A DNA stretch of 64,000 nt, from contig NZ_AQYH01000004.1 in NCBI RefSeq assembly GCF_000380505.1, positions 186,001 through 250,000 on the forward strand. Reading direction: 5' to 3'. Within the stretch, counting starts at the first letter, position 1. Every line of letters begins with the position of its first letter. Made by a program: the position numbers and the translations under genes. The DNA comes from Kaistia granuli DSM 23481 (GTDB lineage: Bacteria; Pseudomonadota; Alphaproteobacteria; Rhizobiales; Kaistiaceae). Under the pieces are notes generated by a model, which saw only the letters and a program-made list of their open reading frames with translations, ran no database searches and had not been told where the DNA came from. This document shows, in pieces, positions 54,082 to 62,073 of the stretch.

Positions 54082-55254
54082 GTGTCCATTCACACCGCAT
54101 TGAATACGCTGCGCCCGGAAGCAAGCCAGGCTCCGGAAAGCGGTATCGTCGAGGTCTTCAACTACGGGCGTGACCGCGCCGGCCTGATCCCGCTCTGGGT
54201 CGGCGAGGGCGACCTGCCGACGCCGGCCTTCATCAGCGAGGCGGCGCAGGACGCGCTCCTGGCGGGCGAGACCTTCTACACCCACCAGCGCGGCATTCCC
54301 GAGCTGCGGCAGGCGCTGGCCTTCTATCACGCCCGCCTCTACGGCAAGCCCTTCGATGCCGAGCGCTTCTTCGTCACCTCGGGCGGCATGCCGGCGATCC
54401 AGATCGCGCTGCGCATGGTCGCGGGCCAGGGTGACGAAGTCGTCGTGCCGACGCCGGCCTGGCCGAATTTCGCCGCCGCCGCCGAAGTCGGCGGCGCCAA
54501 GGTGGTCGAGGTGCCGCTCACCTATGGCAATGCCGGCTGGACGCTCGATCTCGACCGCTATTTCGAAGCGGTGACGCCGCGCACCAAGGCGCTGTTCCTC
54601 AATTCGCCCTGCAACCCGACCGGCTGGACGGCGACGCGCGCGGAACTGCAGGCTATCCTCGACTTCGCGCGGGCCAGGGGGCTCTGGATCGTCTCGGACG
54701 AGGTCTATACGCGCTTCTATTACGAGGGTGAGCGGTCGCCGTCCTTCTACGACGTCGCCGAGCCGGATGACCGCATCCTCTACGTCAACACGATGTCGAA
54801 GAACTGGGCGATGACGGGCTGGCGCGTCGGCTGGCTGTCGGCGCCGCCGGCGTTCGGGCAGGTGATCGAGAACCTCGTGCAGTATTCGAGCTCGGGCACG
54901 CCGAAATTCCTGCAGCGCGGGGCCGTCGCGGCGCTCGATCAGGGCGACGCCTTCATCGACTTTCAGCGTGAGCGCGCCGAGGCGGCGCGCGAGATCGTCT
55001 GTTCCGGGCTGGAGAAGACGGGGCGGGTGCGGCTGGTCCGCCCGGCCGGCGCGTTCTATGCCTTCTTCTCCGTCGATGGCGAGCCGGATTCGCGGGCGCT
55101 GGCATTGCGGCTGGTCGACGAGGCCGGTGTCGGCCTTGCCCCCGGCGACGCCTTCGGCGCCGGTGGCGCCGGCTTCATGCGGCTCTGCTATCTGCGCAAC
55201 CTCGACCAGGTCCGCGAGGCGACCCGCCGCCTGGCCGATTGGCTGGCGAAGTAG
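54082..55254 (+). CDS. Class I/II PLP-dependent aminotransferase
   Basis: 390 residues. SGGMPAIQIALRMV aligns with the cofactor-binding loop, FLNSPCNPTGWTATR carries the conserved Asn-Pro-Thr-Gly, IVSDEVYTRFYY has the Asp that pairs with the pyridine nitrogen, and the Schiff-base Lys lies in VNTMSKNWAMTGWRVGW. Aspartate or aromatic aminotransferase subgroup; donor not determined. A GTG at 54082 is taken as start because it opens the typical N-terminus, and a GGAAAC precedes it. No operon partner. Confidence 0.85.
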   Translation: MSIHTALNTLRPEASQAPESGIVEVFNYGRDRAGLIPLWVGEGDLPTPAFISEAAQDALLAGETFYTHQRGIPELRQALAFYHARLYGKPFDAERFFVTSGGMPAIQIALRMVAGQGDEVVVPTPAWPNFAAAAEVGGAKVVEVPLTYGNAGWTLDLDRYFEAVTPRTKALFLNSPCNPTGWTATRAELQAILDFARARGLWIVSDEVYTRFYYEGERSPSFYDVAEPDDRILYVNTMSKNWAMTGWRVGWLSAPPAFGQVIENLVQYSSSGTPKFLQRGAVAALDQGDAFIDFQRERAEAAREIVCSGLEKTGRVRLVRPAGAFYAFFSVDGEPDSRALALRLVDEAGVGLAPGDAFGAGGAGFMRLCYLRNLDQVREATRRLADWLAK

Positions 55255-55297
55255 AGATCCAGGCGACGGTGAATGGGCGGTGCTAGCACCGCATTTG

Positions 55298-55795
55298 TCA
55301 GTCGAACGGGGGGAGTTTCGGCCGGCCTAGGATAATCGGCGCCGCTTGTTCCGCGGGGCGGATGTCCATGGCAGGCCGAACTGTACCCTTTCGTCGATGA
55401 TAGGTCAGGGCCGCACGCAAGCAGAGCCTCAATGGCTCGCGCGGCAGAGCCCCCGTCGTGGACACGATGAGTGCGCGATTGCCCTCGAATGCGAAGCTGT
55501 CCGCAAAGTGGGTCCGGAACGTTTCGACCAGCGTCGTCCTGCAGTTCAACAACACCGCGCAGTCTCCGGGCGCCGACTTCAGGGCACCCAGCCTGATGGT
55601 TGTTCCGCTCTTGCTCGCCTCGGTCAGGTAGGCCGCTTCGCCCCATTTGAGGGTTTCGGTCAGCGGGCCGACGCCTTCGGTTTCCGCGGCTACCGCAAAG
55701 ACCATCTCGCGAAGCTCCAACAGACGCGCCCGCACGGGCTCGGGGTGGCGCGATAGCGCTACGGCAACGGCCCCGGGGACAGGCGGGGTCTTCAT
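55298..55795 (-). CDS. DUF1801 domain protein
   Basis: 165 residues. It has an N-terminal YdhG-like segment with LLELREMVFAVAAETEGVG, the diagnostic ETLKWGEAAYLTE, then TIRLGALKSAPG and a C-terminal helix set LRLCLRAALTYHRRKG. DUF1801 proteins are small, of unknown biochemical role, and often co-occur with regulators. Its ATG overlaps the stop of the AraC gene (ATGA), so it is translationally coupled and may modulate the same response. Confidence 0.85.
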   Translation of the reverse strand: MKTPPVPGAVAVALSRHPEPVRARLLELREMVFAVAAETEGVGPLTETLKWGEAAYLTEASKSGTTIRLGALKSAPGDCAVLLNCRTTLVETFRTHFADSFAFEGNRALIVSTTGALPREPLRLCLRAALTYHRRKGTVRPAMDIRPAEQAAPIILGRPKLPPFD

Positions 55796-56643
55796 GGGCC
55801 TGCCCTGAGAGGCAGGTGAATATCGGTGCGCAGTTCGGTTTGCGGCACCTCGCGTGGGTCGTTGAGGTAGGCTTCGAAGATGGGAGCATCATCCGGCTCA
55901 TGGCCGGAAGCGGGTAGCCACACGCCCAGAAACCAGCGATAGGCACCGCGCATATCGGCATAGGGACCTGTGTAACTCAGTTTCGCATAGGACCCGCCGC
56001 GCAGGACCGTCTCCACCAGAGGCGCATCGATGGTGACGGAATCTGTCACCGGCAGGCAGGCGCGCGACCGCAGTTTCTCCTCCGGCCCGAGGTCGGGATC
56101 GTCGAAAAACACCCCGATCATGGCTGGCTGGGCCGGCAGGGCCTGACGGGCGACAAGCTCGGAAAAGAGCCTGCCCATGGCATGGTCGATTTCCATGTAG
56201 GAGCCCGTGTGTTCGACCCCCGCACATCGCCGCTCCGGCAAGGCCTCCACCGTCACGGGGAAGGCGCTCGCATCGCTGGCCGCCTTGGCAGCCTTGAAAG
56301 CGGCGTGCGAGCCGCTTCTACGGTAGGCAGCGGGGCTCACGCCGAACGCGTCCCTGAAGGCCCGCCCGAACGTGTCGGCAGAGCCATAGCCGGCACGCGT
56401 GGCCACCGCTCCGATGTCCAGATCGGAGTTGGACAGCCGATCGGCAGCGCGCTGGAGCCTTAGCCTGCGGATCGTTGCGGCAATCGTTTCTCCGCGCATG
56501 GCCGAGTAGATCCGGCTCCAGTGATAGGGAGAAAGACAAGCGACTTCCGCCAGTCGGTCAAAGGAGAGGTCATCCTCCAGGTGGGCATAGACGTAATCGA
56601 GCACCCGGTTGAGGCGGTTACTGTAGTCTTCCTGGCTGCGCAT
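55792..56643 (-). CDS. AraC family regulator with GyrI-like effector domain
   Basis: 283 residues. The AraC DNA-binding domain is N-terminal (about 5-107), with two helix-turn-helix units: FDRLAEVACLSPYHWSRIY and IGAVATRAGYGSADTFGRAFR. The C-terminal GyrI-like/Rob-type domain (about 125-283) is a small-molecule-sensing fold. The order, HTH first, matches the Rob/GyrI regulators. ATG 56643 is clear. Downstream DUF1801 overlaps by 4 bp. The target genes are unknown; the SDR gene 249 bp away on the opposite strand is a candidate. Confidence 0.88.
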   Translation of the reverse strand: MRSQEDYSNRLNRVLDYVYAHLEDDLSFDRLAEVACLSPYHWSRIYSAMRGETIAATIRRLRLQRAADRLSNSDLDIGAVATRAGYGSADTFGRAFRDAFGVSPAAYRRSGSHAAFKAAKAASDASAFPVTVEALPERRCAGVEHTGSYMEIDHAMGRLFSELVARQALPAQPAMIGVFFDDPDLGPEEKLRSRACLPVTDSVTIDAPLVETVLRGGSYAKLSYTGPYADMRGAYRWFLGVWLPASGHEPDDAPIFEAYLNDPREVPQTELRTDIHLPLRAGP

Positions 56644-56740
56644 AGGAGCCCTCTGTCGTGCTTGAAATCATAGAAAGTCTTGCACGGCGTGGACAGGCAA
56701 ATCCTGCGGAAGTGCAGGGTCGCTCTCCACGAGCCGTCCT

Positions 56741-56779
56741 GCCGCCGGCGGGCGGGAAGGCCTCGAAGCGCGAGCCGCC
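56741..56779. repeat. 39-bp direct repeat, upstream copy of the hemA 3' end
   Basis: This stretch, beginning GCCGCCGGCGGGCGGGAAG, matches 57752-57790 at 38 of 39 positions (one G/A change). The second copy is the final coding part of hemA on the minus strand. Here it lies in a noncoding gap between the AraC and SDR genes. Confidence 0.85.
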
Positions 56780-56892
56780 CCGACGCGGCCCATTCAACCG
56801 CAGGAAACGGATCGCGCGATGCGGCCGCGCCATGACACCGTGCCTCTGGAACCGCCTCGAAGGGCTGGAAACCAGGACAGGAAAAGGACGTC

Positions 56893-57651
56893 ATGGAGCT
56901 GGAAAACAAGTCGATCATCATCACCGGGGCGAGCAGCGGCATCGGCAAAGCGGCAGCCCTGCTGTTCGCGGCCGAGGGCGCCGACGTGGTTCTCGGCGCG
57001 CGCCGGTCGAGTGAGCTCGAAACCCTCGCGGCCACCATCAACCAGGGCATCGGCAGGGCCGTGTACCTGGCCGGCGATGTGCGGGACGAGAGCTATGCCA
57101 GCGCCCTGGTCGATCTCGCCACAACGTCGTTCGGCGGGCTGGATGGCGCGTTCAATAATGCCGGCATTGTCGGGGAGATGGGCCCGGTCGCCGACATGGG
57201 GCTCGACAACTGGAACGCCGTCATCTCGGTCAACCTGACGGCGGCCTTCCTGGCGGCCAAGGCGCAGATCCCGGCCATGAGGGCGCGCGGCGGCGGCTCG
57301 ATCGTCTTCACCTCGTCCTTCGTCGGCTTCAGCAATGGCGGCCTGCCGGGAATGGGGGCCTATGCCGCGTCCAAGGCCGGCCAGATCGGCCTGGCGCAGT
57401 CGCTGGCGTCCGACCATGCCGCGGAAGGCATTCGCGTCAATGCGCTCTTGCCCGGTGGCACGGTCACGCCCGCTGGCGGCGAGGGGAATCCGGGTGTCAT
57501 GGAGTACGTCGCGAAACTGCATCCGATGAAGCGGCTGGCAGGCGCGAAGGAAATCGCCCAGGCGGCGCTGTTCCTGCTGTCCGACCGGTCGAGCTTCATG
57601 ACGGGAAGCCCGATGATTGCGGATGGCGGGATGTCCGTCCGGCTGAGCTGA
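56893..57651 (+). CDS. SDR family oxidoreductase
   Basis: 252 residues. Cofactor motif TGASSGIGKAAA, an Arg-Arg pair after strand 2 (LGARRSSELE) that favours NADP(H), NNAGIVGEMG, the catalytic Ser in VFTSSFVGFSNGG, and Tyr-Lys in YAASKAGQIGL. The C-terminal MTGSPMIADGGMSVRLS is standard. A GGAAAAGGACGTC ribosome site precedes the ATG. It lies alone, diverging from the AraC gene and bounded by a pair of 39-bp direct repeats (56741-56779, 57752-57790). Substrate unknown. Confidence 0.88.
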   Translation: MELENKSIIITGASSGIGKAAALLFAAEGADVVLGARRSSELETLAATINQGIGRAVYLAGDVRDESYASALVDLATTSFGGLDGAFNNAGIVGEMGPVADMGLDNWNAVISVNLTAAFLAAKAQIPAMRARGGGSIVFTSSFVGFSNGGLPGMGAYAASKAGQIGLAQSLASDHAAEGIRVNALLPGGTVTPAGGEGNPGVMEYVAKLHPMKRLAGAKEIAQAALFLLSDRSSFMTGSPMIADGGMSVRLS

Positions 57652-57690
57652 CCGGCATCCGGGCGGCAAGGTAAAGACCGTCTCTGCAAA

Positions 57691-57728
57691 CGAAAAAAAG
57701 GCCCGCCGGGAGCACCGGCGGGCCTTTT
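57691..57728. terminator. Bidirectional rho-independent terminator between SDR and hemA
   Basis: GCCCGCCGG-GAGCA-CCGGCGGGC hairpin with seven A on the left and four T on the right; serves both converging genes. Confidence 0.9.
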
Positions 57729-57748
57729 GCATGGGACGGAAAGTGAGG

Positions 57749-59032
57749 TCAGCCGCCGGCGGGCGGGAAGACCTCGAAGCGCGAGCCGCCGGCGACCATG
57801 CGGCCGACATTGGCGGGCGCGGTGCGGCCGAGGGGCAGCCAGAGGCGATGCCAGACGTCGATCAGCGCGTCGCGCAGGCCGTAGATCAGCGCCTCGTCAT
57901 GGCAGGGCGTCGGCGTGATGCGCAGCCGTTCCGTGCCGCGCGGCACGGTCGGATAGTTGATCGGCTGGATATAGATGCCGTGCTCTTCGAGCAGCATGTC
58001 CGAGGCGCGCTTGCAGAGATCCGGATTGCCGACGAACAGCGGCACGATATGGGTCTCGGACGGCATGACGGGCAGGCCGGCATGGATCAGCACCGACTTG
58101 GTCAGCTGCGCATGCTTCTGCTGCAGATCGCGCTCGACCTGCGAGGCCTTCAGATGGCGGATCGAGGCGGTCGTCGCGGCGCAGATGGCCGGCGGCAGCG
58201 CCGTCGTGAAGATGAAGCCCGGCGCATAGGAGCGCACGGCGTCGACGACGGCGCGGCTCGCCGTGATGTAGCCGCCGAACGTGCCGAATGCCTTGGCCAG
58301 CGTGCCCTCGATGACGTCGATGCGGTGCATGACGCCGTCACGTTCGGCCATGCCGCCGCCGCGCGGGCCGTACATGCCGACCGCATGGACCTCGTCGATA
58401 TAGGTCATGGCGCCGTACTTCTCGGCGAGGTCGCAGATGCCGGCGATCGGCGCGATGTCGCCGTCCATCGAATAGACGCTCTCGAAGACGATCAGCTTGG
58501 CGCGGCCCGGGGCCGCTTCCTTGAGCAGTTCTTCGAGATGCTCGAGGTCGTTGTGGCGGAAGATGCGCTTCTGCGCGCCGGAGCGACGGATGCCCTCGAT
58601 CATCGAGGCATGGTTCAGCTCGTCCGACAGGATCAGGCAGTCGGGCAGCAGCTTGGCGATGGTCGAGATCGCGGCGTCGTTGGAGACGAAGCCGGACGAG
58701 AAGACGAGGCCGGCTTCCTTGCCGTGCAGATCGGCCAATTCGGCTTCGAGCTCGACGATCGGATGGCTGTTGCCGGAGATGTTGCGGGTGCCGCCGGCGC
58801 CGGTGCCGAGGCCCTGCGCCGTCTCGGCCATGGCGCGGACGACGTCGGCATGGTGGCCCATGCCGAGATAGTCGTTCGAGCACCAGACGGTGATTTCGCG
58901 CGCGCCGCGCTCGGAGCGCCAGATCGCATGCGGGAACCGGCCAACGATGCGCTCAAGGTCGGCGAAGACGCGATAGCGCTTCTCGGAGTGGAGAGCGTTG
59001 ATCGCATCCACGAAAAACGATTGATAGTCCAT
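57749..59032 (-). CDS. hemA: 5-aminolevulinate synthase
   Basis: 427 residues, alpha-oxoamine synthase family. It has a Gly-rich [32 protein letters not shown], the PLP-binding [13 protein letters not shown] and [10 protein letters not shown], and the Schiff-base Lys247 in [12 protein letters not shown]. It condenses glycine and succinyl-CoA, the C4 route to heme in alphaproteobacteria. The tail [13 protein letters not shown] is encoded by a 39-bp segment also found 1 kb away. An FNR/FixK-type palindrome lies 72 bp upstream. It follows metZ on the same strand, with a 264-bp gap. Confidence 0.96.
   Translation of the reverse strand: MDYQSFFVDAINALHSEKRYRVFADLERIVGRFPHAIWRSERGAREITVWCSNDYLGMGHHADVVRAMAETAQGLGTGAGGTRNISGNSHPIVELEAELADLHGKEAGLVFSSGFVSNDAAISTIAKLLPDCLILSDELNHASMIEGIRRSGAQKRIFRHNDLEHLEELLKEAAPGRAKLIVFESVYSMDGDIAPIAGICDLAEKYGAMTYIDEVHAVGMYGPRGGGMAERDGVMHRIDVIEGTLAKAFGTFGGYITASRAVVDAVRSYAPGFIFTTALPPAICAATTASIRHLKASQVERDLQQKHAQLTKSVLIHAGLPVMPSETHIVPLFVGNPDLCKRASDMLLEEHGIYIQPINYPTVPRGTERLRITPTPCHDEALIYGLRDALIDVWHRLWLPLGRTAPANVGRMVAGGSRFEVFPPAGG
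57752..57790. repeat. 39-bp direct repeat, copy within the hemA 3' end
   Basis: Starts right after the hemA stop complement and encodes the last 13 residues of HemA on the minus strand. It is 38/39 identical to 56741-56779. Confidence 0.85.
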
Positions 59033-59103
59033 CAGCAGCGCCCGCTTCCTGGATTTGTTCCAAACTAGTGCAGGATGCTTAAGCTGTCCAACGATCGTTT
59101 GGA

Positions 59104-59117
59104 TTGACGCCAGTCAA
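59104..59117. promoter_or_regulatory. FNR/FixK-type binding site upstream of hemA
   Basis: TTGACGCCAGTCAA, a perfect palindrome of form TTGA-N6-TCAA. It is 72 bp before the hemA start. The centre falls where a class II activator site would place transcription about 37 bp before hemA. Control of hemA by FNR-type proteins under low oxygen is known in related bacteria. Confidence 0.6.
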
Positions 59118-59296
59118 TTCCGCGTCAGTAATCACGGACGGGGCTGCGCCGCCACTGCGCAATTTAGCGCATCCGCGGATTGGTGCTTCGCAGATCGTCG
59201 CACCCGGCCCCGATCCGCCCTGCCGGCGCCGGATTGCCAGCGTCGACAGGTGGTTCTGCAAATCGCATCGCCCGCCACGGCAGGGCGGCGCGGCCG

Positions 59297-60493
59297 TCAG
59301 GCCTGGTCGAGCGCCAGCTGCAAATCCTCGATCAGATCGTCGGGATCCTCGAGGCCGATCGACAGCCTGAGCAGGCCCTGGGTGATGCCGAAGCCGAGCC
59401 TGGCTTCCTCGGAAAGGCGCTGGTGCGTCGTCGTCGAGGGATGGGTGATCAGGCTCTTGGCATCGCCGAGATTGTTGGAGATCTTGACGATCTCCAGCGC
59501 GCCCGCCACCCGGTAGGCCGCTTCCTTGCCGCCGTCGACCTCGAAGGCGATCAGCGTCGAGCCGGCGCCCATCTGCTTCTTGACGATATCGGCCTGCGGA
59601 TGGTCGGCGCGGCCCGGATAGATCAGCTTCGCCACCTTCGGATGCGCCGCCATCATGTCGGCGACGCGGGCGGCGGTCTCGGTCTGGCGGCGGACCCGCA
59701 GATCCAGCGTCTCCAGGCCCTTGAGCAGCACCCAGGCGTTGAAGGCCGACAGCGTCGGACCGGTCTGGCGCAGGAAATTGTGCAGATGGTCGTTCACATA
59801 GGCCTCATCCGCCGACAGGATGATGCCGCCGAGCACGCGGCCCTGGCCGTCGATATGCTTGGTGCCGGAATAGACGACGACGTCGGCGCCGAGCTTGATC
59901 GGCTGCTGCCAGATCGGCGTCGCGAACACGTTGTCGACGATCAGCAGCGCGCCGGCCTCATGCGCGATCTCGGCCACGGCGGCGATGTCGATCACTTCGA
60001 GCGTCGGATTGGTCGGGCTTTCGAGGAAGAAAGCCCTGGTGTTCGGCTGAACCGCGTCGCGCCACTGGTTCAAATCGGTGCCGTCGACGAGGGTCGACTG
60101 CACGCCGAAGCGCGGCAGCAGGTCCTCGACGACATAGAGACAGGACGAGAACAGCGCCTTGGCGGCGACGACATGATCGCCAGCCCTCAGCATGCACATC
60201 AGCGCCGCGGTGACGGCGGCCATGCCGCTCGCGGTCGAGCGGGCGGCGGCGGCGCCTTCCAGCAGCCGGATCCGCTCCTCGAACATGAAGACGGTCGGAT
60301 TGGAGAAACGCGAATAGATGAAGCCGGGATTCTCGCCCTTGAAGCGCGCCTCGGCGGCCTCGGCGGTGTCATAGGCGAAGCCCTGGGTCAGGAACATCGC
60401 CTCGGACATCTCGCCGAACTGCGAGCGGAGCGTTCCGCCATGCACGAGTTCGGTGGCGGGGCGGCGGGGGCGCTTTGGCTTGTCTTCAGACAT
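59297..60493 (-). CDS. metZ: O-succinylhomoserine sulfhydrylase
   Basis: 398 residues, Cys/Met metabolism PLP enzyme family. It has the N-terminal TELVHGGTLRSQFGE, RFSNPTVFMFEERI, AVTAALMCMLRAGDHVV, LESPTNPTLEVIDI and Schiff-base Lys212 in VYSGTKHIDGQGR. It makes homocysteine from O-succinylhomoserine and sulfide, a direct methionine route. A SAM-II riboswitch and an intrinsic terminator lie between its promoter and start, so excess SAM should stop its transcription. Homoserine acyl donor (succinyl versus acetyl) is by family resemblance. Confidence 0.94.
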   Translation of the reverse strand: MSEDKPKRPRRPATELVHGGTLRSQFGEMSEAMFLTQGFAYDTAEAAEARFKGENPGFIYSRFSNPTVFMFEERIRLLEGAAAARSTASGMAAVTAALMCMLRAGDHVVAAKALFSSCLYVVEDLLPRFGVQSTLVDGTDLNQWRDAVQPNTRAFFLESPTNPTLEVIDIAAVAEIAHEAGALLIVDNVFATPIWQQPIKLGADVVVYSGTKHIDGQGRVLGGIILSADEAYVNDHLHNFLRQTGPTLSAFNAWVLLKGLETLDLRVRRQTETAARVADMMAAHPKVAKLIYPGRADHPQADIVKKQMGAGSTLIAFEVDGGKEAAYRVAGALEIVKISNNLGDAKSLITHPSTTTHQRLSEEARLGFGITQGLLRLSIGLEDPDDLIEDLQLALDQA

Positions 60494-60512
60494 TCTGTTT
60501 GGGTCCCGATAC

Positions 60513-60536
60513 GAAAAACCCGACGCGACGGTCGGG
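60513..60536 (-). terminator. Intrinsic terminator in the metZ leader
   Basis: On the minus strand CCCGAC-CGTCGC-GTCGGG (60536-60519) followed by TTTTT. It lies 33 bp downstream of the riboswitch core and 26 bp before metZ, the right place for a SAM-dependent attenuator. Confidence 0.8.
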
Positions 60537-60567
60537 CAAAAATCGGATGTCGGAGTTCCGGCAACCG

Positions 60568-60624
60568 ACCTTTTAGCGACATTGTTTAACGTGGCGGCAA
60601 GCCGGTCGGCTCAAATAGACCACG
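60568..60624 (-). promoter_or_regulatory. SAM-II riboswitch upstream of metZ
   Basis: On the minus strand the leader shows the SAM-II layout: stem P1 CGTGG pairing with CCACG, the loop with ATTTGAGCCG, then GTTAAACAA and the conserved GCTAAAAGG that forms the pseudoknot. Alphaproteobacterial metA and metZ-type genes are the classical SAM-II targets. Confidence 0.88.
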
Positions 60625-60744
60625 ATCTATGGTTTTTTTGATATGCCTCCGGCGGCTTGGCGTCAACGGCGACTTCTTGCATTCGCGCGGACTTGCCGCA
60701 TTCCCGTCGCTCGCCTATGCAGTGGCATGAGTTACGGAGCGGGC

Positions 60745-61830
60745 ATGTCAAGCGAAGCAGCAATCGGAATTCTCTCGGCCGAGCAGATCCGGGCCAGCCT
60801 CGCGGCCGGCCAGATCCGGATCGAGCGGCCGCTCGACGCCGACCAGGTGCAGCCGGCGAGCCTCGACCTGCGCCTCGGCGCCGTCGCCTACCGGGTGCGC
60901 GCCAGCTTCCTGCCCGGCCCCAACGTGCTGGTGAAGGACCGGCTCGCCGAACTGACCCTGCACGAGATCGACCTGACCCACGGCTCCGTGCTGGAGACGG
61001 GCTGCGTCTACATCGTGCCGCTGCTCGAAAGCCTGGCGCTGCCGGCCGACGTGCAGGCCTCCGCCAATCCGAAATCCTCGACCGGCCGGCTCGACATCTT
61101 CACCCGCGTCATCACCGACCGGGCGCAGTCCTTCGACACCATTCCCGCCGGCTACCAGGGCCCGCTCTATCTGGAAGTGTCCCCGCGCACCTTCCCGATC
61201 GTCGCCCGCACCGGCTCGCGCCTGTCGCAGATCCGCTTTCGTCGCGGCGATACGCATCTGAATGACAGCGAGCTCGCCGCCCTCAACGCGCGCGAGCCGC
61301 TGGTCGACGGCGATTTCCGCGCCTCGGGCGGCTTGCTGCTGTCGATCGATCTCGAAGGCTCGAACGGCATCATCGGCTACCGTGCCAAGCGCCACACCGG
61401 CGTCGTCGACGTCGATCGCCGCGCTGCCTGCGACGTGCTCGACTACTGGGAGCCGATCCCGGTGCGCGGCAAGGCCGAGCTGATCCTCGATCCCGATCAG
61501 TTCTACATCCTCGTCTCGCGCGAGGCGGTGCATGTGCCGCCGGACTACGCGGCCGAGATGGTCGCCTTCGATCCGCTGGTCGGCGAATTCCGCGTCCACT
61601 ATGCCGGCTTCTTCGATCCGGGCTTCGGCCATCAGGCCGCCGGCGGCGCCGGCAGCCGCGCCGTGCTCGAAGTGCGTAGCCACGAGGTGCCGTTCATCCT
61701 CGAGCATGGCCAGACGGTCGGCCGCCTCGTCTACGAGAAGATGTCCGAACGCCCCGCCCGGCTCTATGGCAGCGACCTCGGCTCGAACTACCAGGCCCAG
61801 GGCCTGAAGCTTTCGAAGCATTTTCGGTAG
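60745..61830 (+). CDS. dcd: 2'-deoxycytidine 5'-triphosphate deaminase, long form
   Basis: 361 residues, about twice the length of the standard E. coli enzyme. The N-terminal half has QPASLDLRLGAVAYRVRASFLP and ANPKSSTGRLDIFTRVITD, and the C-terminal half has a second dUTPase-like fold with GFFDPGFGH and VGRLVYEKMSERPARLYG. It makes dUTP from dCTP for thymidylate synthesis. The ATG at 60745 is preferred because GGAG lies 6-7 bp upstream; ATG 60727 is an alternative. This two-lobed architecture is seen in other alphaproteobacteria. Confidence 0.88.
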   Translation: MSSEAAIGILSAEQIRASLAAGQIRIERPLDADQVQPASLDLRLGAVAYRVRASFLPGPNVLVKDRLAELTLHEIDLTHGSVLETGCVYIVPLLESLALPADVQASANPKSSTGRLDIFTRVITDRAQSFDTIPAGYQGPLYLEVSPRTFPIVARTGSRLSQIRFRRGDTHLNDSELAALNAREPLVDGDFRASGGLLLSIDLEGSNGIIGYRAKRHTGVVDVDRRAACDVLDYWEPIPVRGKAELILDPDQFYILVSREAVHVPPDYAAEMVAFDPLVGEFRVHYAGFFDPGFGHQAAGGAGSRAVLEVRSHEVPFILEHGQTVGRLVYEKMSERPARLYGSDLGSNYQAQGLKLSKHFR

Positions 61831-61871
61831 GGCGCGGCGCAACGGGCATCGGCTTCCGACCAGCGCTTCGC

Positions 61872-61950
61872 CGTCATCCCCGCGCAGGCGGGGATCCATG
61901 CGCCCGTAAGTCTCGCAGCGCGAAGCTCCTCGACTTCGCGGGGATGACGG
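61872..61950. repeat. Extragenic palindromic repeat element (copy 2)
   Basis: A 79-bp element beginning CGTCATCCCCGCGCAGGCGG and ending GCGGGGATGACGG, related to the element at 13261-13353. In the 243-bp gap after dcd; it can fold as a long stem, and no gene is present. Confidence 0.8.
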
Positions 61951-62073
61951 CGAGCTTGGTCGCAAGCGGTCTTCACCAAGCCTTCAACACCAACCGCCAT
62001 CCCCGGCAGCCGGCGCCGAGGCAACTCGGGGCGAACTGCCGAAGCCGAGCCTCCGCACTCCGCTTTGGCCCGG

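Noticed and set aside
56618-56833. Small leftward open frame containing the hemA-like tail GGSRFEAFPPAGG
   Set aside because: No ribosome site and no conserved domain; explained by the 39-bp duplicated segment lying in noncoding DNA.
57749-60493. hemA and metZ as one operon
   Set aside because: The 264-bp gap with an FNR-type site suggests hemA has its own promoter, although read-through from metZ cannot be excluded.
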